Assembly (NCBI RefSeq): GCF_002091755.1
Contig: NZ_BDAI01000002.1
Location: forward strand, 434,001 to 498,000
DNA length: 64,000 nt
Reading direction: 5' to 3'
Origin: Pseudomonas nitroreducens NBRC 12694
GTDB taxonomy: Bacteria > Pseudomonadota > Gammaproteobacteria > Pseudomonadales > Pseudomonadaceae
The translations under genes and the position numbers were made by a program. Position 1 is the first letter of the stretch. Each line of letters starts with the position of its first letter. The notes under the pieces were generated by a model. It was given only the letters and a program-made list of their open reading frames with translations, searched no databases and was not told the origin of the DNA. This document shows, piece after piece, positions 11,640-21,660 of this stretch.

Positions 11640-11660
11640 CATCGCACCTTCCAGGCTCCA

Positions 11661-11688
11661 CGAAAAAAAGGCGCCCTTGCGGGCGCCG
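11661..11688 (-). terminator. Intrinsic terminator of the oprD-family gene
   Basis: GGCGCCC (11671-11677) pairs with GGGCGCC (11682-11688) around TTGC. Read on the minus strand the hairpin is followed by seven T (the A-run at 11664-11670). It lies about 180 bases after the porin stop codon. Confidence 0.75.
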
Positions 11689-11865
11689 AGGGTTCCTCTT
11701 CCTCCAAAGGGGCACGTGGAGCGCCAGGAAGTGGAGCAGTCTTGCGGGGGAAAACATCACCAGAAGCCTTGGGGGGCGGTGATGCCTTCCGTTATACCCA
11801 GGGGCGCCTAACGGCAGGCTGATGCGCAGCTGACAATTCCGTCATCCGCCTGCCAGGCGCCGGCC

Positions 11866-13221
11866 TTACAGCACGGCCAGCGGGTATTCGATGATCAGCC
11901 GCACTTCGTCCAGGTCCGATTCGAAGGCGGTGGCGCGAGTCGTCGCCTGGCGCACGCGCAGCGACAGGTCCTTGAGCTGGCCTTCCTGGAATACGTACTT
12001 GGCCTCGATGTCGCGCTCCCAGCGCTTCTGGTCGGTCAGCGGGTCGCCGTTGTCGTCGCGGCGCATGTACACGGCGTTGGCATTGGAGTAGTCGGCGTCG
12101 GTACCGCGGGCGTAGCGGGTCATGAAGCTCAGGCCGGGCACGCCGTAGGTGGCCATGTCGAGGTCGTAGCGGACCATCCAGGAGCGCTCCTTCGGCGAGT
12201 TGAAGTCGCTGTACTGGATGGAGTTGTCGAGGTAGATCGAGTCGGCCTGGCGCAGGTAGTCGAAGTCGTTGTTGCCGTTGTTGCGCTGGTGGCTGACGGC
12301 GATGCGGTGCGCGCCGAAATGCACGCCGGCGCTGGCGCTCCAGATGTTGGTGTTGAACTCGCCGAGCAGCTCGCGCCCCTCGTCCTGCGACTTGTAGTAG
12401 TTGAACCCGCCGAACAGCTCCACTGCCTCGCTGAGCGGGAAGTTCAACGCAGTGCCGAAGTAGTACTGGTTCCAGGCGTCCTTCAGGCGGCTGCTGTAGA
12501 GGCTGACGCTGGCATTGTCATTGATCGCGTAGTCACCGCCGCCGTAGGCAAGCCAGGACGAATCCACCGGGCCGGCGTAGAAGGTGGCGAAGCCGTCGTC
12601 CATCTGCCGTGATTGCGGCTGGCTCATGGAGTGCAGGCGGCCACCCTGCAGGGTCAGGCCTTCCAGGCTGGTGTTCTGCAGGGTGAAGCCGCGGAAGGTC
12701 TCGGGCAGCAGGCGCGAGTCGCCGTAGTGCACCACGGGTGTCTCCGGGAACACATCGCCGACCTTCAGCACCGTGTCCCACAGGCGCACCTTGGCCGCGC
12801 CGCCGGCCTTGGAGTAGTCGCTTTCGGTGCGGCCGTCGTTGTCGGTGGGCAATACGTCCACCGAACTGCCCGCGCCGTTGCGGCCATCGCCGGTATCGAG
12901 CTGGAAGCCGAGCATGGCGAAGGCGTCCACCCCGACGCCGAGCGTGCCCTGGGTGAAGCCGGATTCGAACCTGCCGATGATCCCGTGGGCCCAGACTTCC
13001 GAGTAGCCGTTGCCGCGCGGCGGTACGGACTGGCCATGGCGGGCGTCGCGGTTGAAGTAGAGGTTGCGGTTGAGGATTTCCAGGCTGGCGCCTTCGATGA
13101 AGCCTTCGGGCTTCTCTTCGGTTGTCGCTTCGGCGAAGACGGTCGGCGATGCGATGCCCAGTGCCAGCAGCGAAGCCGCCAGCGGGAATTTGCGTCGGTA
13201 TTTTCGAGGCGTGCGATACAT
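11866..13221 (-). CDS. OprD-family outer-membrane porin
   Basis: A 451-residue porin of the OprD/OccD-OccK type. The signal peptide (KYRRKFPLAASLLALGIASPTVFAEA) is followed by the family-typical beginning SLEILNRNLYFNRD. The body alternates aromatic and polar residues as in an 18-strand barrel, and the end DEVRLIIEYPLAVL closes the last strand. Such porins admit amino acids or carboxylates, and the substrate here is unknown. The ATG at 13221 has AGGAG seven bases upstream, and the longer in-frame extension is not needed. A terminator follows at 11661-11688. It lies 1.7 kb from czcCBA; in P. aeruginosa CzcR represses oprD. Confidence 0.92.
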   Translation of the reverse strand: MYRTPRKYRRKFPLAASLLALGIASPTVFAEATTEEKPEGFIEGASLEILNRNLYFNRDARHGQSVPPRGNGYSEVWAHGIIGRFESGFTQGTLGVGVDAFAMLGFQLDTGDGRNGAGSSVDVLPTDNDGRTESDYSKAGGAAKVRLWDTVLKVGDVFPETPVVHYGDSRLLPETFRGFTLQNTSLEGLTLQGGRLHSMSQPQSRQMDDGFATFYAGPVDSSWLAYGGGDYAINDNASVSLYSSRLKDAWNQYYFGTALNFPLSEAVELFGGFNYYKSQDEGRELLGEFNTNIWSASAGVHFGAHRIAVSHQRNNGNNDFDYLRQADSIYLDNSIQYSDFNSPKERSWMVRYDLDMATYGVPGLSFMTRYARGTDADYSNANAVYMRRDDNGDPLTDQKRWERDIEAKYVFQEGQLKDLSLRVRQATTRATAFESDLDEVRLIIEYPLAVL

Positions 13222-13464
13222 GAATGTGCTCCTAAGGGCAGGATGGTCGGTTACCGCCTGCTGTTGTTGTTTTCGCCCAGGCGTGGCGAGGGCCACGGGC
13301 ATCGTGTAGGAGCGTGGATAACGAGCCGGTGAGCGGCGGATGACAAATCTGTCAGGCAGCGGCGGGGCAGCGCTGGCAGGCAAACCGATGTCGGAACCAG
13401 GCAATCGTTCCCGGCGGTCGATGCCTAGGGTGGCGAACCCTCACCGAAACGATCTGGAGCCGAC

Positions 13465-13809
13465 ATGTCCGATTTCATTACCGTGCTGCGCGACACCTGC
13501 CCGACGCCCGTGCTGGATGCCACCAAGTGGCAGCGCATCGGCGGCGACCCGCACACCGTCAACCTCAATGCCTACCTGTCGGCGGACGGCAGCAAGATCA
13601 TGGGCACCTGGATCTGCACCCCCGGCAAGTTCCAGGTGAACTACGAGAAGTGGGAGTACTGCCATTTCCTCGACGGCTACTGCGTCATCACCCCCGAGGG
13701 CGAGCAGCCGATCCATCTGCGCGCCGGCGATGTATTCGTTATCGAGCCGGGCATGAAGGGCACCTGGGAAGTGGTGGAGACGGTGCGCAAGTACTTCGTC
13801 TTCGCCTGA
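13465..13809 (+). CDS. Cupin domain protein (DUF861 / EutQ-like)
   Basis: A 114-residue single-domain cupin. The second half carries the fold motif: FLDGYCVITPEGEQPIHLRAGDVFVIEPGMKGTW... gives the G(X)5HxH-like and G-D-x-F-x-x-P strands, and the ending WEVVETVRKYFVF is typical of the Cupin_3 (DUF861) family. Members bind small molecules or act in minor metabolic roles, and no substrate can be given. Start ATG at 13465. It converges with the mgtC-type gene, and a shared bidirectional terminator separates them. Confidence 0.83.
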   Translation: MSDFITVLRDTCPTPVLDATKWQRIGGDPHTVNLNAYLSADGSKIMGTWICTPGKFQVNYEKWEYCHFLDGYCVITPEGEQPIHLRAGDVFVIEPGMKGTWEVVETVRKYFVFA

Positions 13810-13824
13810 CCAGGCGGGTATGAA

Positions 13825-13848
13825 AAAGGGAGCCGACAGGCTCCCTTT
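13825..13848. terminator. Bidirectional intrinsic terminator
   Basis: AAAGGGAGCC (13825-13834) - gaca - GGCTCCCTTT (13839-13848), flanked by A on the left and T on the right. It lies between the convergent cupin and MgtC genes, so it can serve both. Confidence 0.85.
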
Positions 13849-13864
13849 CTGCGTTCCGGGCGGC

Positions 13865-14557
13865 TCACTGCGGGCCGTCGCTGACCGACCAGCTGGCCGC
13901 CGATACATAGGGCGCCAGTGCCAGTTCGCCGGCCAGGGCTTCCAGCAGGCTGTCCTTGTCGCTGGGGGCCAATACCAGCGCGGCCACTTCCACTTCGCCG
14001 CCGGTCTTGCGCGCGTGGCTCTCCAGGCTTTGCAGGGCCAGGCCGTTGGCACTCAGGCGGCGCAGCAGGGTGGAGCGCACCAGCGCTTCCTGGTGGGCCT
14101 CGGTGACGGCCTCGACCGTGTAGTAGCGCTCGCTGCTCGGTTCTATCGGCGCGTGACGCTGGATCCAGCGCGTCACCGAGGGCAGCGTCAGGTTGCACAG
14201 CACGATCAGCAATGTGGCGACCAGCGCTGCCGCGAGGAAGCCGCTGCCGGCCAGCACGCCTACCGCCCCGGTGCACCAGACCGTCGCCGCGGTGCTCAGG
14301 CCGCGCACGCTGAGGCCGTCGCGCATGATCACGCCGGCACCGAGGAAGCCGATGCCGGTGACCACCTGTGCCGACATGCGCACCACCTGGTCCTCCGCGC
14401 CCATGAGGAAGGGCAGGGTGGCGAAGGTAGCGGCGCCGAGGGAGACCAGCCCGTGGGTGGCGACCCCGGTGAAACGCTGGCGCCACTGGCGCTCCATGCC
14501 GATCAGCGCGCCGAAGCAGAGCGCTGCGAAGAGGTCGAGGATGATGTCGAAGTACAT
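13865..14557 (-). CDS. MgtC/SapB family membrane protein
   Basis: A 230-residue protein. The N-terminal domain has about four or five membrane helices with the MgtC signature (LIGMERQWRQR near residues 18-29, then GIGFLGAGVIMRDGLSVRGLSTAATVW). The C-terminal cytoplasmic domain of about 80 residues resembles an ACT fold. MgtC proteins help bacteria survive in low magnesium and inside hosts and affect the F-type ATP synthase and membrane potential. The leader was inspected and shows a GC-rich hairpin, but no recognisable magnesium riboswitch. It appears to stand alone. Confidence 0.9.
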   Translation of the reverse strand: MYFDIILDLFAALCFGALIGMERQWRQRFTGVATHGLVSLGAATFATLPFLMGAEDQVVRMSAQVVTGIGFLGAGVIMRDGLSVRGLSTAATVWCTGAVGVLAGSGFLAAALVATLLIVLCNLTLPSVTRWIQRHAPIEPSSERYYTVEAVTEAHQEALVRSTLLRRLSANGLALQSLESHARKTGGEVEVAALVLAPSDKDSLLEALAGELALAPYVSAASWSVSDGPQ

Positions 14558-14675
14558 GCCGTGGTGCTCCGCGCCGGCCTTGCGCCGGCGCCCGTGGGAG
14601 GGCGCGTGCCCCGCTATGGTTGAAGATGCGGCCAGTCTAGCGGGCCGCGCAGTGTTGCAGGCGGATGTTGCACAG

Positions 14676-14713
14676 GGGAGCGCAGCCTGCAGGAGCGAGC
14701 AGGCTGCGCTCCC
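14676..14713. repeat. REP-like palindrome
   Basis: GGGAGCGCAGCCTGC (14676-14690) and its exact reverse complement (14699-14713) flank an 8-base loop. A perfect 15-base stem without a T-run, placed between two genes, is the style of Pseudomonas repetitive extragenic palindromes. Confidence 0.65.
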
Positions 14714-14807
14714 ACAAGTTCTGCCTGGCGTGGGGCAAGGCAGGTTTGGGTGTTCCTGCGAGGAATAGGTACAGTGGCGTCCCTTTCACCGGACGAGAGT
14801 TGGCAAG

Positions 14808-15116
14808 ATGGTCACCTGTTACCTGCGCTACGTGCTGGACCCCTATAAGCTCAAGGAATTCGAACACTACGGCCGACTGTGGATCCCGCTGGTGGAACGC
14901 TTCGGCGGCCAGCACCACGGCTACTTCCTGCCCTCCGAGGGGGCGAACGACATTGCCCTGGCGATGTTCACCTTCCCCAGCCTGGCCGACTACGAGCGCT
15001 ACCGGCAGCGGTCCATGGACGACCCCGAGTGCCAGGCCGCGTTCCGCTACGCCGAGGAAACCCGCTGCATCCTCAGCTATGAGCGGAGTTTCTTCCGACC
15101 GGTGTTCGGCGACTGA
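14808..15116 (+). CDS. NIPSNAP family protein
   Basis: A 102-residue dimeric alpha/beta-barrel type protein. It has the NIPSNAP signature (YLRYVLDPYKLKEFEHYGRLWIPLVERFGGQHHGYFLPSEG) and the ending RCILSYERSFFRPV. Function in bacteria is unknown. The stop codon abuts the oprJ stop on the opposite strand (convergent, zero gap). The ATG at 14808 is the first in the frame. Confidence 0.86.
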   Translation: MVTCYLRYVLDPYKLKEFEHYGRLWIPLVERFGGQHHGYFLPSEGANDIALAMFTFPSLADYERYRQRSMDDPECQAAFRYAEETRCILSYERSFFRPVFGD

Positions 15117-16535
15117 TCAGCGCTGCGCCGTCGCTTCCCCATTCCAGCCACCGCCGAGGGCTCGGAACAGGTCCACCAGCGCAATCTGCCGCTGGGTGCT
15201 GGTCTCGATGTAGGCCGACTCGTTGACGAAGTTGCTGCGCTGCGCGTCGAGGTAGCGCAGGTGGCTGTCCACGCCGCCTTCGTAGCGCGCCTTGGCCAGC
15301 TTCAGCGTCTCGTTGGTGGTGTTAGCCAGCGCGCGGCGCGCCGCTTCCTCGCGGCGCAGGGTGTCGGTCGCCGCGAGCGCATCGGCGACTTCGCGGAACG
15401 CCGTCTGGATGGTGCCTTCGTAGGCGGCCACGGCGGAGTCCTTGCGCACCTTGGCCAGGTCGAGGTTGGCGCTGTTGCGGCCGGCATCGAAGATCGGCAG
15501 CGACAGCGTCGGCACGAAGCTCCACGACCGCGAGCCGCCGTCGAACAACCCGGACATTTCCGCACTGGACGTGCCGAAGCTGCCGGTCAGGCTGATGCGC
15601 GGGAAGAACGCCGCGCGGGCCGCGCCGATGTCGGCGTTGCGCGCCTTGAGCACGTGCTCCGCGGCGAGGATGTCCGGGCGCCGCTCGATCAGTTCCGAGG
15701 GGGTGCCGGGGGCGATGTCCTGGATCAGCATGGGCTTGTCCTGGGGCAGCTGCGGGATGCGCTTGGCCGCATCGGCGGTACCGAGCAGCAGCACCAGGGC
15801 ATTGAGCGCCTGCTGCTTCTGCCGGGCATTGCTTTCCAGCTCGGCGCGGGACTGCTCGACCAGCCCCAGCGCTTCCTGGTAGTCCAGCGCGGTGGCCGCA
15901 CCCGCCGAGCGCCGCTGGCTGATCAGGCCGAGGGAATCCTCGCGGCTGGCCAGGGTCTGCTCGGTGAGCTGCAGGCGGCGCTGTGCGCCGTCATAGGTGA
16001 GATAGGCCTGGCTGACCTCGGCGATCAGTGCGATGCGCGCGCTGCGGGCGGCCGCCTCGGTGGAGAGGTATTGCTCCAGCGCGGCGTCGGTCAGGCTCTT
16101 CACCCGGCCGAACAGGTCCAGCTCGTACTCGGGCAGCGCGAGGCCGACCTGATAGCTGCTGCTCACCGCCGAGCTGCCGGTGTTGGACAGATCACCCGGC
16201 AGCCGCTGGCGATTGCCGTTGGCCGCGGCGTTCAGCCCCGGCACGCGGTCGGCGCGCTGGATGCGGTATTGCGCACGGGCCTGTTCGATGTCCAGCAGGG
16301 TCTGGCGCAGCGAGCGGTTGTTGTCCAGGGCGACGCCCACCAGATTGCGCAGCTCGCTGTCGACGATGAAGGTCTGCCAGTCGAGGTTGCTGGCGGCCTG
16401 GCCGGTCTTCGCGGCGGGGCTGTTCCAGCTCGACGCCACCGGTGCTTCGGGGCGTTCATAGGTGGGCGCCATCGAGCAGCCGGCCAGGCTCAGCGCCAGC
16501 AGCAAGGTGCAGGCGGGTTTATGCAGGGCGGTCAT
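15117..16535 (-). CDS. oprJ: Multidrug efflux outer-membrane lipoprotein OprJ
   Basis: A 472-residue TolC-family channel. A lipoprotein signal with lipobox LAGC (Cys at about residue 20) is followed by two OEP repeats, and the motif [24 protein letters not shown] and the ending [16 protein letters not shown] are characteristic of OprM/OprJ proteins. It overlaps mexD by 4 bases (ATGA), so the operon is mexC-mexD-oprJ. The pump exports fluoroquinolones, biocides and other amphiphiles in P. aeruginosa. Confidence 0.92.
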   Translation of the reverse strand: MTALHKPACTLLLALSLAGCSMAPTYERPEAPVASSWNSPAAKTGQAASNLDWQTFIVDSELRNLVGVALDNNRSLRQTLLDIEQARAQYRIQRADRVPGLNAAANGNRQRLPGDLSNTGSSAVSSSYQVGLALPEYELDLFGRVKSLTDAALEQYLSTEAAARSARIALIAEVSQAYLTYDGAQRRLQLTEQTLASREDSLGLISQRRSAGAATALDYQEALGLVEQSRAELESNARQKQQALNALVLLLGTADAAKRIPQLPQDKPMLIQDIAPGTPSELIERRPDILAAEHVLKARNADIGAARAAFFPRISLTGSFGTSSAEMSGLFDGGSRSWSFVPTLSLPIFDAGRNSANLDLAKVRKDSAVAAYEGTIQTAFREVADALAATDTLRREEAARRALANTTNETLKLAKARYEGGVDSHLRYLDAQRSNFVNESAYIETSTQRQIALVDLFRALGGGWNGEATAQR

Positions 16536-19500
16536 TGCGCGACCTCCGACGGTTGTTGCGCAGGTTTGGGTTGGCGACGCAGCAGCGACAGCAGCCAGAC
16601 GAAGCAGATGGGCACGAAGATCACCCCCAGCAGCGTGGCGCTGAGCATTCCGCCGATCACCCCGGTGCCGATGGCGCGCTGGCTGGCGGCGCCGGCTCCG
16701 CTGGCGAGCACCAGCGGCACCACGCCGAGGATGAAGGCCATGGAGGTCATGATGATCGGGCGGAAGCGCAGGCGCGCGGCCTGGATGGCGGCGTCGCGCA
16801 GGCTGTGGCCCTGTTCCCAGAGCTCCTTGGCGAACTCGACGATGAGGATCGCGTTCTTCGCCGCGAGGCCGATAACAGTGATCAGGCCGACCTTGAAGTA
16901 CACGTCGTTGGGCAACCCGGTGACCGTCACCGCCAATACCGCGCCGAGGGCGCCGATGGGCACGATGAGCATCACCGACAGCGGGATCGCCCAGCTCTCG
17001 TAGAGCGCCACCAGCAGCAGGAACACGACGAGGATGGCGAGGGCGAACAGCTGGCTGGCCTGGCCGCTGGCGACCTTCTCCTGATAGGACAGGCCGGTCC
17101 ACTCGTAGCCGATGCCGGCCGGCAGCTCGGAGGCCAGGCGTTGCATCTCGGCCATGGCTTCGCCGGTACTCACCCCCGGTGCGGCGTCGCCGGCGATACG
17201 GATCGACGGGTAACCGTTGTAGCGCGCCAGCTGCACCGGGCCTTCTTCCCAGCGGGTGCTGACGAAGGCGGACAGCGGCACCAGCTCGCCGCTGGTATTG
17301 GGCACATAGAGTTTGAGCACGGCTTCCGGGGTCATCCGGTCACCCTGTTCGGCCTGCACCACCACGCGTTGCTGGCGGCCGGCGTTGGCGAAGTCGTTGA
17401 TCACCGAGGAGCCGAAGGCGGTGGACAGCGCACTGCTGATGGACTCGAAGCTGACGCCCAGGGTGCGTGCCTTCTCGCGGTCGATTTCGACGCGCAGCTG
17501 GGGTGCCTCGGCGAGGCCTTCCATCATCGCGTAGAGGATCTTCGGGTTGCCGTTGGCCTGTCCGAGCAACTGGTCGCGGGCCGCCAGCAGTGCCTCGCGG
17601 CCGAGGCCGGCGCGGTCCTGCAGGCGCAGCGAGAAGCCACCGGAGTTGCCCAGGCCGTCGATCGGCGGCGGCGTCACGGCCATGATCGCGCCGTCGCTGA
17701 TACCGGCGAAGCGCTCGTTCACCGCGGCGGTTTCCGCTTCGGCGGACTGCGACTTGTCGCGCACGGACCAGTCCTTCAGAGTCGGGAAGGCCAGCGCGGC
17801 GTTCTCGCCCATGCCGGAGAAGCTGAAGCCCATCACCAGGAAGGACGAGGCCACGGCCTCACGCGAAGCGAGGAACTTCTCCAGCTCCTGGCCGGTGACG
17901 TCGGCCCGCGCGCGGGTGGCGCCCGGCGGCAGCTGGATGTCGACGATCATGTAGCCCTGGTCTTCCACCGGCACGAAGGATTCCGGCAGGCGCAGGTAGC
18001 TGTAGCCGAGCAGGGCGAGGATGCCGGCGTAGATCAGCATGTAGCGCCCGGCGCGTTTCACCAGCGCACTGTTGAGCCGCGTGTAGCGCTCGGTCAGGCG
18101 CGTGAAGCCACGGTTGAAGGCGCCGAAGAAGCCGCGCTTCTCATGATGGCCCGCCGGGATCGGCTTGAGCAGCGTGGCGCACAGCGCCGGGGTGAAGGTC
18201 AGGGCGAGGAAGCCGGAGAACAGGATCGACACCGCCAGCGACAGGGAGAACTGCTGGTAGATGACGCCCACCGAGCCGCCCATGAAGGCCAGTGGCAGGA
18301 ACACCGCCGAGAGCACCAGGGTGATGCCGATGATCGCACCGGAGACCTGGCTCATCGCCTTGACCGTGGCCTTCGCCGGGGACAGGCCTTCCTCGGCCAT
18401 GATCCGCTCGACGTTCTCCACCACGACGATGGCGTCGTCCACCAGGATGCCGATGGCCAGCACCATGCCGAACATGGTCATCATGTTCACCGAGAAGCCC
18501 AGCAGGTACATCATCGTCAGCGTGCCCAGCAGGCACACCGGCACGACGATGGCCGGGATCAGCGTATAGCGCACGTTCTGCAGGAACAGGAACATCACCA
18601 GGAACACCAGCACCATGGCTTCGAGCAGGGTGTGGATGACCTTCTCGATGGCCACGTCGACGAAGCGCGAGGTGTCGTAGGGCACCGAGTACTCGACGTC
18701 GTCGGGGAAGTTCACCGACAGCTCGGCCAGGCGCTCCTTCACCAGGGCGGCGGTCTGCAGGGCGTTGGCGCCGGGGGAGAGCTGGATGGCGCCGGCCACG
18801 GTGGGCTTGCCGTCCAGGCGAGCGGTGAAGTTGTAGCTTTCGCTGCCGACTTCCAGGCGCGCCACGTCGGCCAGCTTTACGCTGGAGCCGTCCGGATTGG
18901 CGCGCAGGACGATGCGGCCGAACTCCGCCGGGTCGTCCAGGGTGCCTTTCACGGCGAGGGTGGCGGTCAGCTCCTGCTCGGTGCTGCCGGGGGAAGCGCC
19001 GAAGCTGCCGGCCGGTACCTGCACGTTCTGCCCGCGAATGGCGTTGCCCACGTCATCGATGGACAGGCCGTAGCCGACCAGCTTCTGCGGGTCGATCCAC
19101 ACGCGCATTGCGGCTTCGGAGGAGAAGAACTGCAGCTTGCCGACGCCTTGTACGCGACGCAGCTCGTTGTTGATGTTGCGCGCGGCGTAGTCGCCCAGGG
19201 CGGTGGTATCGGTGCGCTGCGAGCCTTCCTTGTAATTCAGCGCGTAGATCAGCAGGAAGCCGGCGCTGGTCTGCTCGACCTCCAGCCCCTGTGTGAGCAC
19301 GGCCTGGGGCATGCGTGCCTCGGCCTTCTTCAGGCGGTTCTGCACGTCCACCTGGGCCAGCTCGGGATTAGTGCCGGGCTGGAAGGTGACCACCACTTCG
19401 GCCATGCCGTTGGAGTTGCTGGTGGATTCGAAGTAGAGCAGGCCCTTGGCGCCGTTGAGCTCCTCCTCGATCACGCTGGTGACCGAGTCCACCAGCACCT

Positions 19501-19663
19501 GCGCCGAGGCGCCGGGGTAGGTGGCGGTGACGGTGATTTGCGGCGGCGCCACGCTGGGGTATTGCGCTACCGGCAGCAGCGGAATCGCCAGCAGGCCGGC
19601 CAGGGAAATGAACAGCGCCACCACCCACGCGAAGTTGGGGCGCTTGATGAAGAACAGTGACAT
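16532..19663 (-). CDS. mexD: Multidrug RND efflux pump MexD
   Basis: A 1043-residue HAE1-type RND transporter. It has the TM4 proton-relay pair in [18 protein letters not shown], a conserved N-terminus ([11 protein letters not shown]), the large periplasmic docking domains and the ending [10 protein letters not shown]. The sequence reads as a close relative of P. aeruginosa MexD throughout (for example EMVLVFLV-type TM2 and [16 protein letters not shown] before TM7). It starts 21 bases after mexC. Confidence 0.94.
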   Translation of the reverse strand: MSLFFIKRPNFAWVVALFISLAGLLAIPLLPVAQYPSVAPPQITVTATYPGASAQVLVDSVTSVIEEELNGAKGLLYFESTSNSNGMAEVVVTFQPGTNPELAQVDVQNRLKKAEARMPQAVLTQGLEVEQTSAGFLLIYALNYKEGSQRTDTTALGDYAARNINNELRRVQGVGKLQFFSSEAAMRVWIDPQKLVGYGLSIDDVGNAIRGQNVQVPAGSFGASPGSTEQELTATLAVKGTLDDPAEFGRIVLRANPDGSSVKLADVARLEVGSESYNFTARLDGKPTVAGAIQLSPGANALQTAALVKERLAELSVNFPDDVEYSVPYDTSRFVDVAIEKVIHTLLEAMVLVFLVMFLFLQNVRYTLIPAIVVPVCLLGTLTMMYLLGFSVNMMTMFGMVLAIGILVDDAIVVVENVERIMAEEGLSPAKATVKAMSQVSGAIIGITLVLSAVFLPLAFMGGSVGVIYQQFSLSLAVSILFSGFLALTFTPALCATLLKPIPAGHHEKRGFFGAFNRGFTRLTERYTRLNSALVKRAGRYMLIYAGILALLGYSYLRLPESFVPVEDQGYMIVDIQLPPGATRARADVTGQELEKFLASREAVASSFLVMGFSFSGMGENAALAFPTLKDWSVRDKSQSAEAETAAVNERFAGISDGAIMAVTPPPIDGLGNSGGFSLRLQDRAGLGREALLAARDQLLGQANGNPKILYAMMEGLAEAPQLRVEIDREKARTLGVSFESISSALSTAFGSSVINDFANAGRQQRVVVQAEQGDRMTPEAVLKLYVPNTSGELVPLSAFVSTRWEEGPVQLARYNGYPSIRIAGDAAPGVSTGEAMAEMQRLASELPAGIGYEWTGLSYQEKVASGQASQLFALAILVVFLLLVALYESWAIPLSVMLIVPIGALGAVLAVTVTGLPNDVYFKVGLITVIGLAAKNAILIVEFAKELWEQGHSLRDAAIQAARLRFRPIIMTSMAFILGVVPLVLASGAGAASQRAIGTGVIGGMLSATLLGVIFVPICFVWLLSLLRRQPKPAQQPSEVAQ

Positions 19664-19684
19664 GGGGAGTTCCTCGGCGCTGCC

Positions 19685-20830
19685 TTACTGGCGCGACGCC
19701 TGCTGTTGCTCAGGGGCGTGACGGGCCTCGACCTTGGCGCCGGGCTGCAGGCCGGTCAGGCCGCCGACTATCACCTGGTCGCCGCTGGCCAGGCCCTGGC
19801 TGATCTGCCAGCGCGCGCCCTGCATGGCGCCGGTCTGTACCTGGCGCGTCTCGACACGGTTCTCGGCGCCGATCACCAGCACGTGGGCGGTACCATCGGT
19901 GGCGCGCTGCACGGCGCGCTGCGGCACGAGAATGGCCTTGGCGTCGGTACCCTGCGGGGCGGTGACGCGCACGTACATGCCGGGCAGCAGCAGGCCGTCG
20001 GCGTTGTCGAACTTGCCGCGCAGCGAAACCTGGCCGGTGCCGCGATCCACCGAGATATCGGTGAACAGCAGTTCGCCCTGGCGCTCGTACGGGGTGCCTT
20101 CCACGCGCAGGCTCAGCGCCTGGCTCTGGCCGGCGGGGAGGTTGCCGCTCTTCAGCGCTTCACGCAGGCGCAGGGCGTCGGCCACCGGCTGGGTGAAGTC
20201 GGCATAGATCGGGTCGAGTTGCTGGATACGCGCCATCAGCGTGGCGTCACCCTGGCCGACCAGCGCCCCTTCGGTCACCAGCGCGCGGCCGATACGCCCG
20301 GAGATCGGCGCCTTGACCGAGGCATAGCCCAGGTTCAAGCGCGCGGTTTCCAGGTCGGCCTGGGCCGAGCGCACGGACGCCTGGGCACTGAGCAGGTCGG
20401 CGGTGGCGGTGTCGAAGTCCTGCTGGCTGACCGCTTCGATCTTCACCAGCGGCTCGTAGCGCTTCACCCGTGCCTGGGCTTCCTGCTGCGCGGCCTGGGC
20501 TCGCGCCAGTTCGCCTTCGGCGCGGGACGCAGCGGCCTTGAGTGGCGCCGGGTCGATCTGGAACAGCAGGTCACCGGCCTTGACGTCGGCGCCTTCCTCG
20601 AAGCGCTTCTGCACCACGATGCCCGCCACCCGCGCCCGCACTTCAGCAACGCGCATCGGCTCGATGCGCCCGGGCAATTCCGCCGTCAGGGTGAGGGCTT
20701 CGGGCGCGACTGCCACCACATCCACTGGCCTTGCCGTCTCGGCGGCCGCCTGAGGTTCGCCGGATTGTCCGCAACCCGCCAGCGCTGCCACCAACGCACT
20801 GATTGTCCCTACTGCACGCAACCTGCCCAT
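19685..20830 (-). CDS. mexC: RND efflux periplasmic adaptor MexC
   Basis: A 381-residue membrane-fusion lipoprotein. Its lipobox is LAGC at about residues 17-20. The core starting with ELPGRIEP(M)RVAEVRARVAGIV, then KRFEEGADVKAGDLLFQIDP, is the AcrA/MexA lipoyl domain, with an alpha-hairpin following. It bridges MexD and OprJ. It is the first gene of the operon and is divergent from nfxB, the arrangement known in P. aeruginosa. Confidence 0.94.
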   Translation of the reverse strand: MGRLRAVGTISALVAALAGCGQSGEPQAAAETARPVDVVAVAPEALTLTAELPGRIEPMRVAEVRARVAGIVVQKRFEEGADVKAGDLLFQIDPAPLKAAASRAEGELARAQAAQQEAQARVKRYEPLVKIEAVSQQDFDTATADLLSAQASVRSAQADLETARLNLGYASVKAPISGRIGRALVTEGALVGQGDATLMARIQQLDPIYADFTQPVADALRLREALKSGNLPAGQSQALSLRVEGTPYERQGELLFTDISVDRGTGQVSLRGKFDNADGLLLPGMYVRVTAPQGTDAKAILVPQRAVQRATDGTAHVLVIGAENRVETRQVQTGAMQGARWQISQGLASGDQVIVGGLTGLQPGAKVEARHAPEQQQASRQ

Positions 20831-20878
20831 GATTCACCCGGGTCTGTCTATCTGGAAGGGGCGTATGATCCTTTTAAA

Positions 20879-20972
20879 CTCAAAATGAGTCAATAATGTC
20901 TCATTTGCTTCTGTGGTGTATAAAATGTGTCATGACCTTTCAAAAGAGAGGCCTTTTTCTGCACAATGAGAC
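20879..20972. promoter_or_regulatory. Candidate NfxB operator region
   Basis: The 169-base mexC-nfxB spacer contains AAATGAG (20883-20889) and CTCATTT (20900-20906), a 7-10-7 inverted repeat. Related half-sites follow: TGTGTCATG at 20926-20934 and AATGAGAC at 20965-20972. A TATAAAAT at 20919-20926 could be a -10 element. Repeated half-sites between a repressor and its target operon are expected for NfxB, which is known to repress mexCD-oprJ and itself. Confidence 0.55.
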
Positions 20973-20999
20973 GATCCGCCACCTGACACGAGGCCCCGA

Positions 21000-21557
21000 A
21001 TGACTCTCTCCGCCCACGATGAACGTCTGCTCAAGGCGCTGGCTGTTGCCATCGTCGACCGCCCCAGGGCGACGCTGAAGGAGCTGGCGGAGTCGGCGGG
21101 GGTGAGCAAGGCGACGCTGCATCGCTTCTGCGGCACCCGCGACGGGCTGATGGAAATGCTCGAGGACTATGGGCACGTGGTGATCCGGCAGATTCTCGAG
21201 GCTTCGCAGCTGCAACAGGCAGAACCCCTGGAGGCGCTGCGGCAGTTGATCGCCGAGCACCTAAAACATCGCGATATGCTCAACTTCCTGCTGTTCCAGT
21301 ACCGCGCGGAAAACCTCGACATGCAGGCGACGACCGAACGCTGGAGCTACTACACGGAGGCGGTGGACGCCTTCTTCCTGCGCGGTCAGCAGAGTGGCAG
21401 GTTCCGTATCGACATCACTGCGGCGGTGTTCACCGAACTCTTCCTCTCCATGCTCTACGGCATGGTCGACGCCGAGCGCTACGGCCGCGCGGCCAGCTCG
21501 AGTTCCGCCCAGGTACTGGAGCAACTGTTCCTCAATGGCGCCTTGGTGAAGCCATGA
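21000..21557 (+). CDS. nfxB: TetR-like repressor NfxB
   Basis: A 185-residue regulator whose N-terminal helix-turn-helix region (HDERLLKALAVAIVDRPRATLKELAE, then AGVSKATLHRFCGTRDGL) is nearly that of P. aeruginosa NfxB. The C-terminal ligand domain also carries the family strings AFFLRGQQSGRFRIDITAAVFTELF and YGMVDAER. NfxB represses mexCD-oprJ; loss-of-function mutations there give fluoroquinolone resistance. This copy appears intact. It is divergent from mexC. Confidence 0.94.
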   Translation: MTLSAHDERLLKALAVAIVDRPRATLKELAESAGVSKATLHRFCGTRDGLMEMLEDYGHVVIRQILEASQLQQAEPLEALRQLIAEHLKHRDMLNFLLFQYRAENLDMQATTERWSYYTEAVDAFFLRGQQSGRFRIDITAAVFTELFLSMLYGMVDAERYGRAASSSSAQVLEQLFLNGALVKP

Positions 21558-21660
21558 ACTGAGGCCGCACCGCGGCCGGAAGAGCGCTGGAGCGGTGGCC
21601 GGGCAGGGCGGTTTTCCGTACCATTGCCGGCCCTTCGAAGTCCCCGTTCCGAGTAGATAA

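Noticed and set aside
14558..14640. Magnesium riboswitch in the mgtC-type leader
   Set aside because: Leader is short and shows only a GC-rich hairpin, with no M-box features.
16442..19660. Long plus-strand open frame opposite mexD
   Set aside because: Shadow of mexD: low-complexity His/Gln/Arg-rich translation with no ribosome binding site or recognisable domain.
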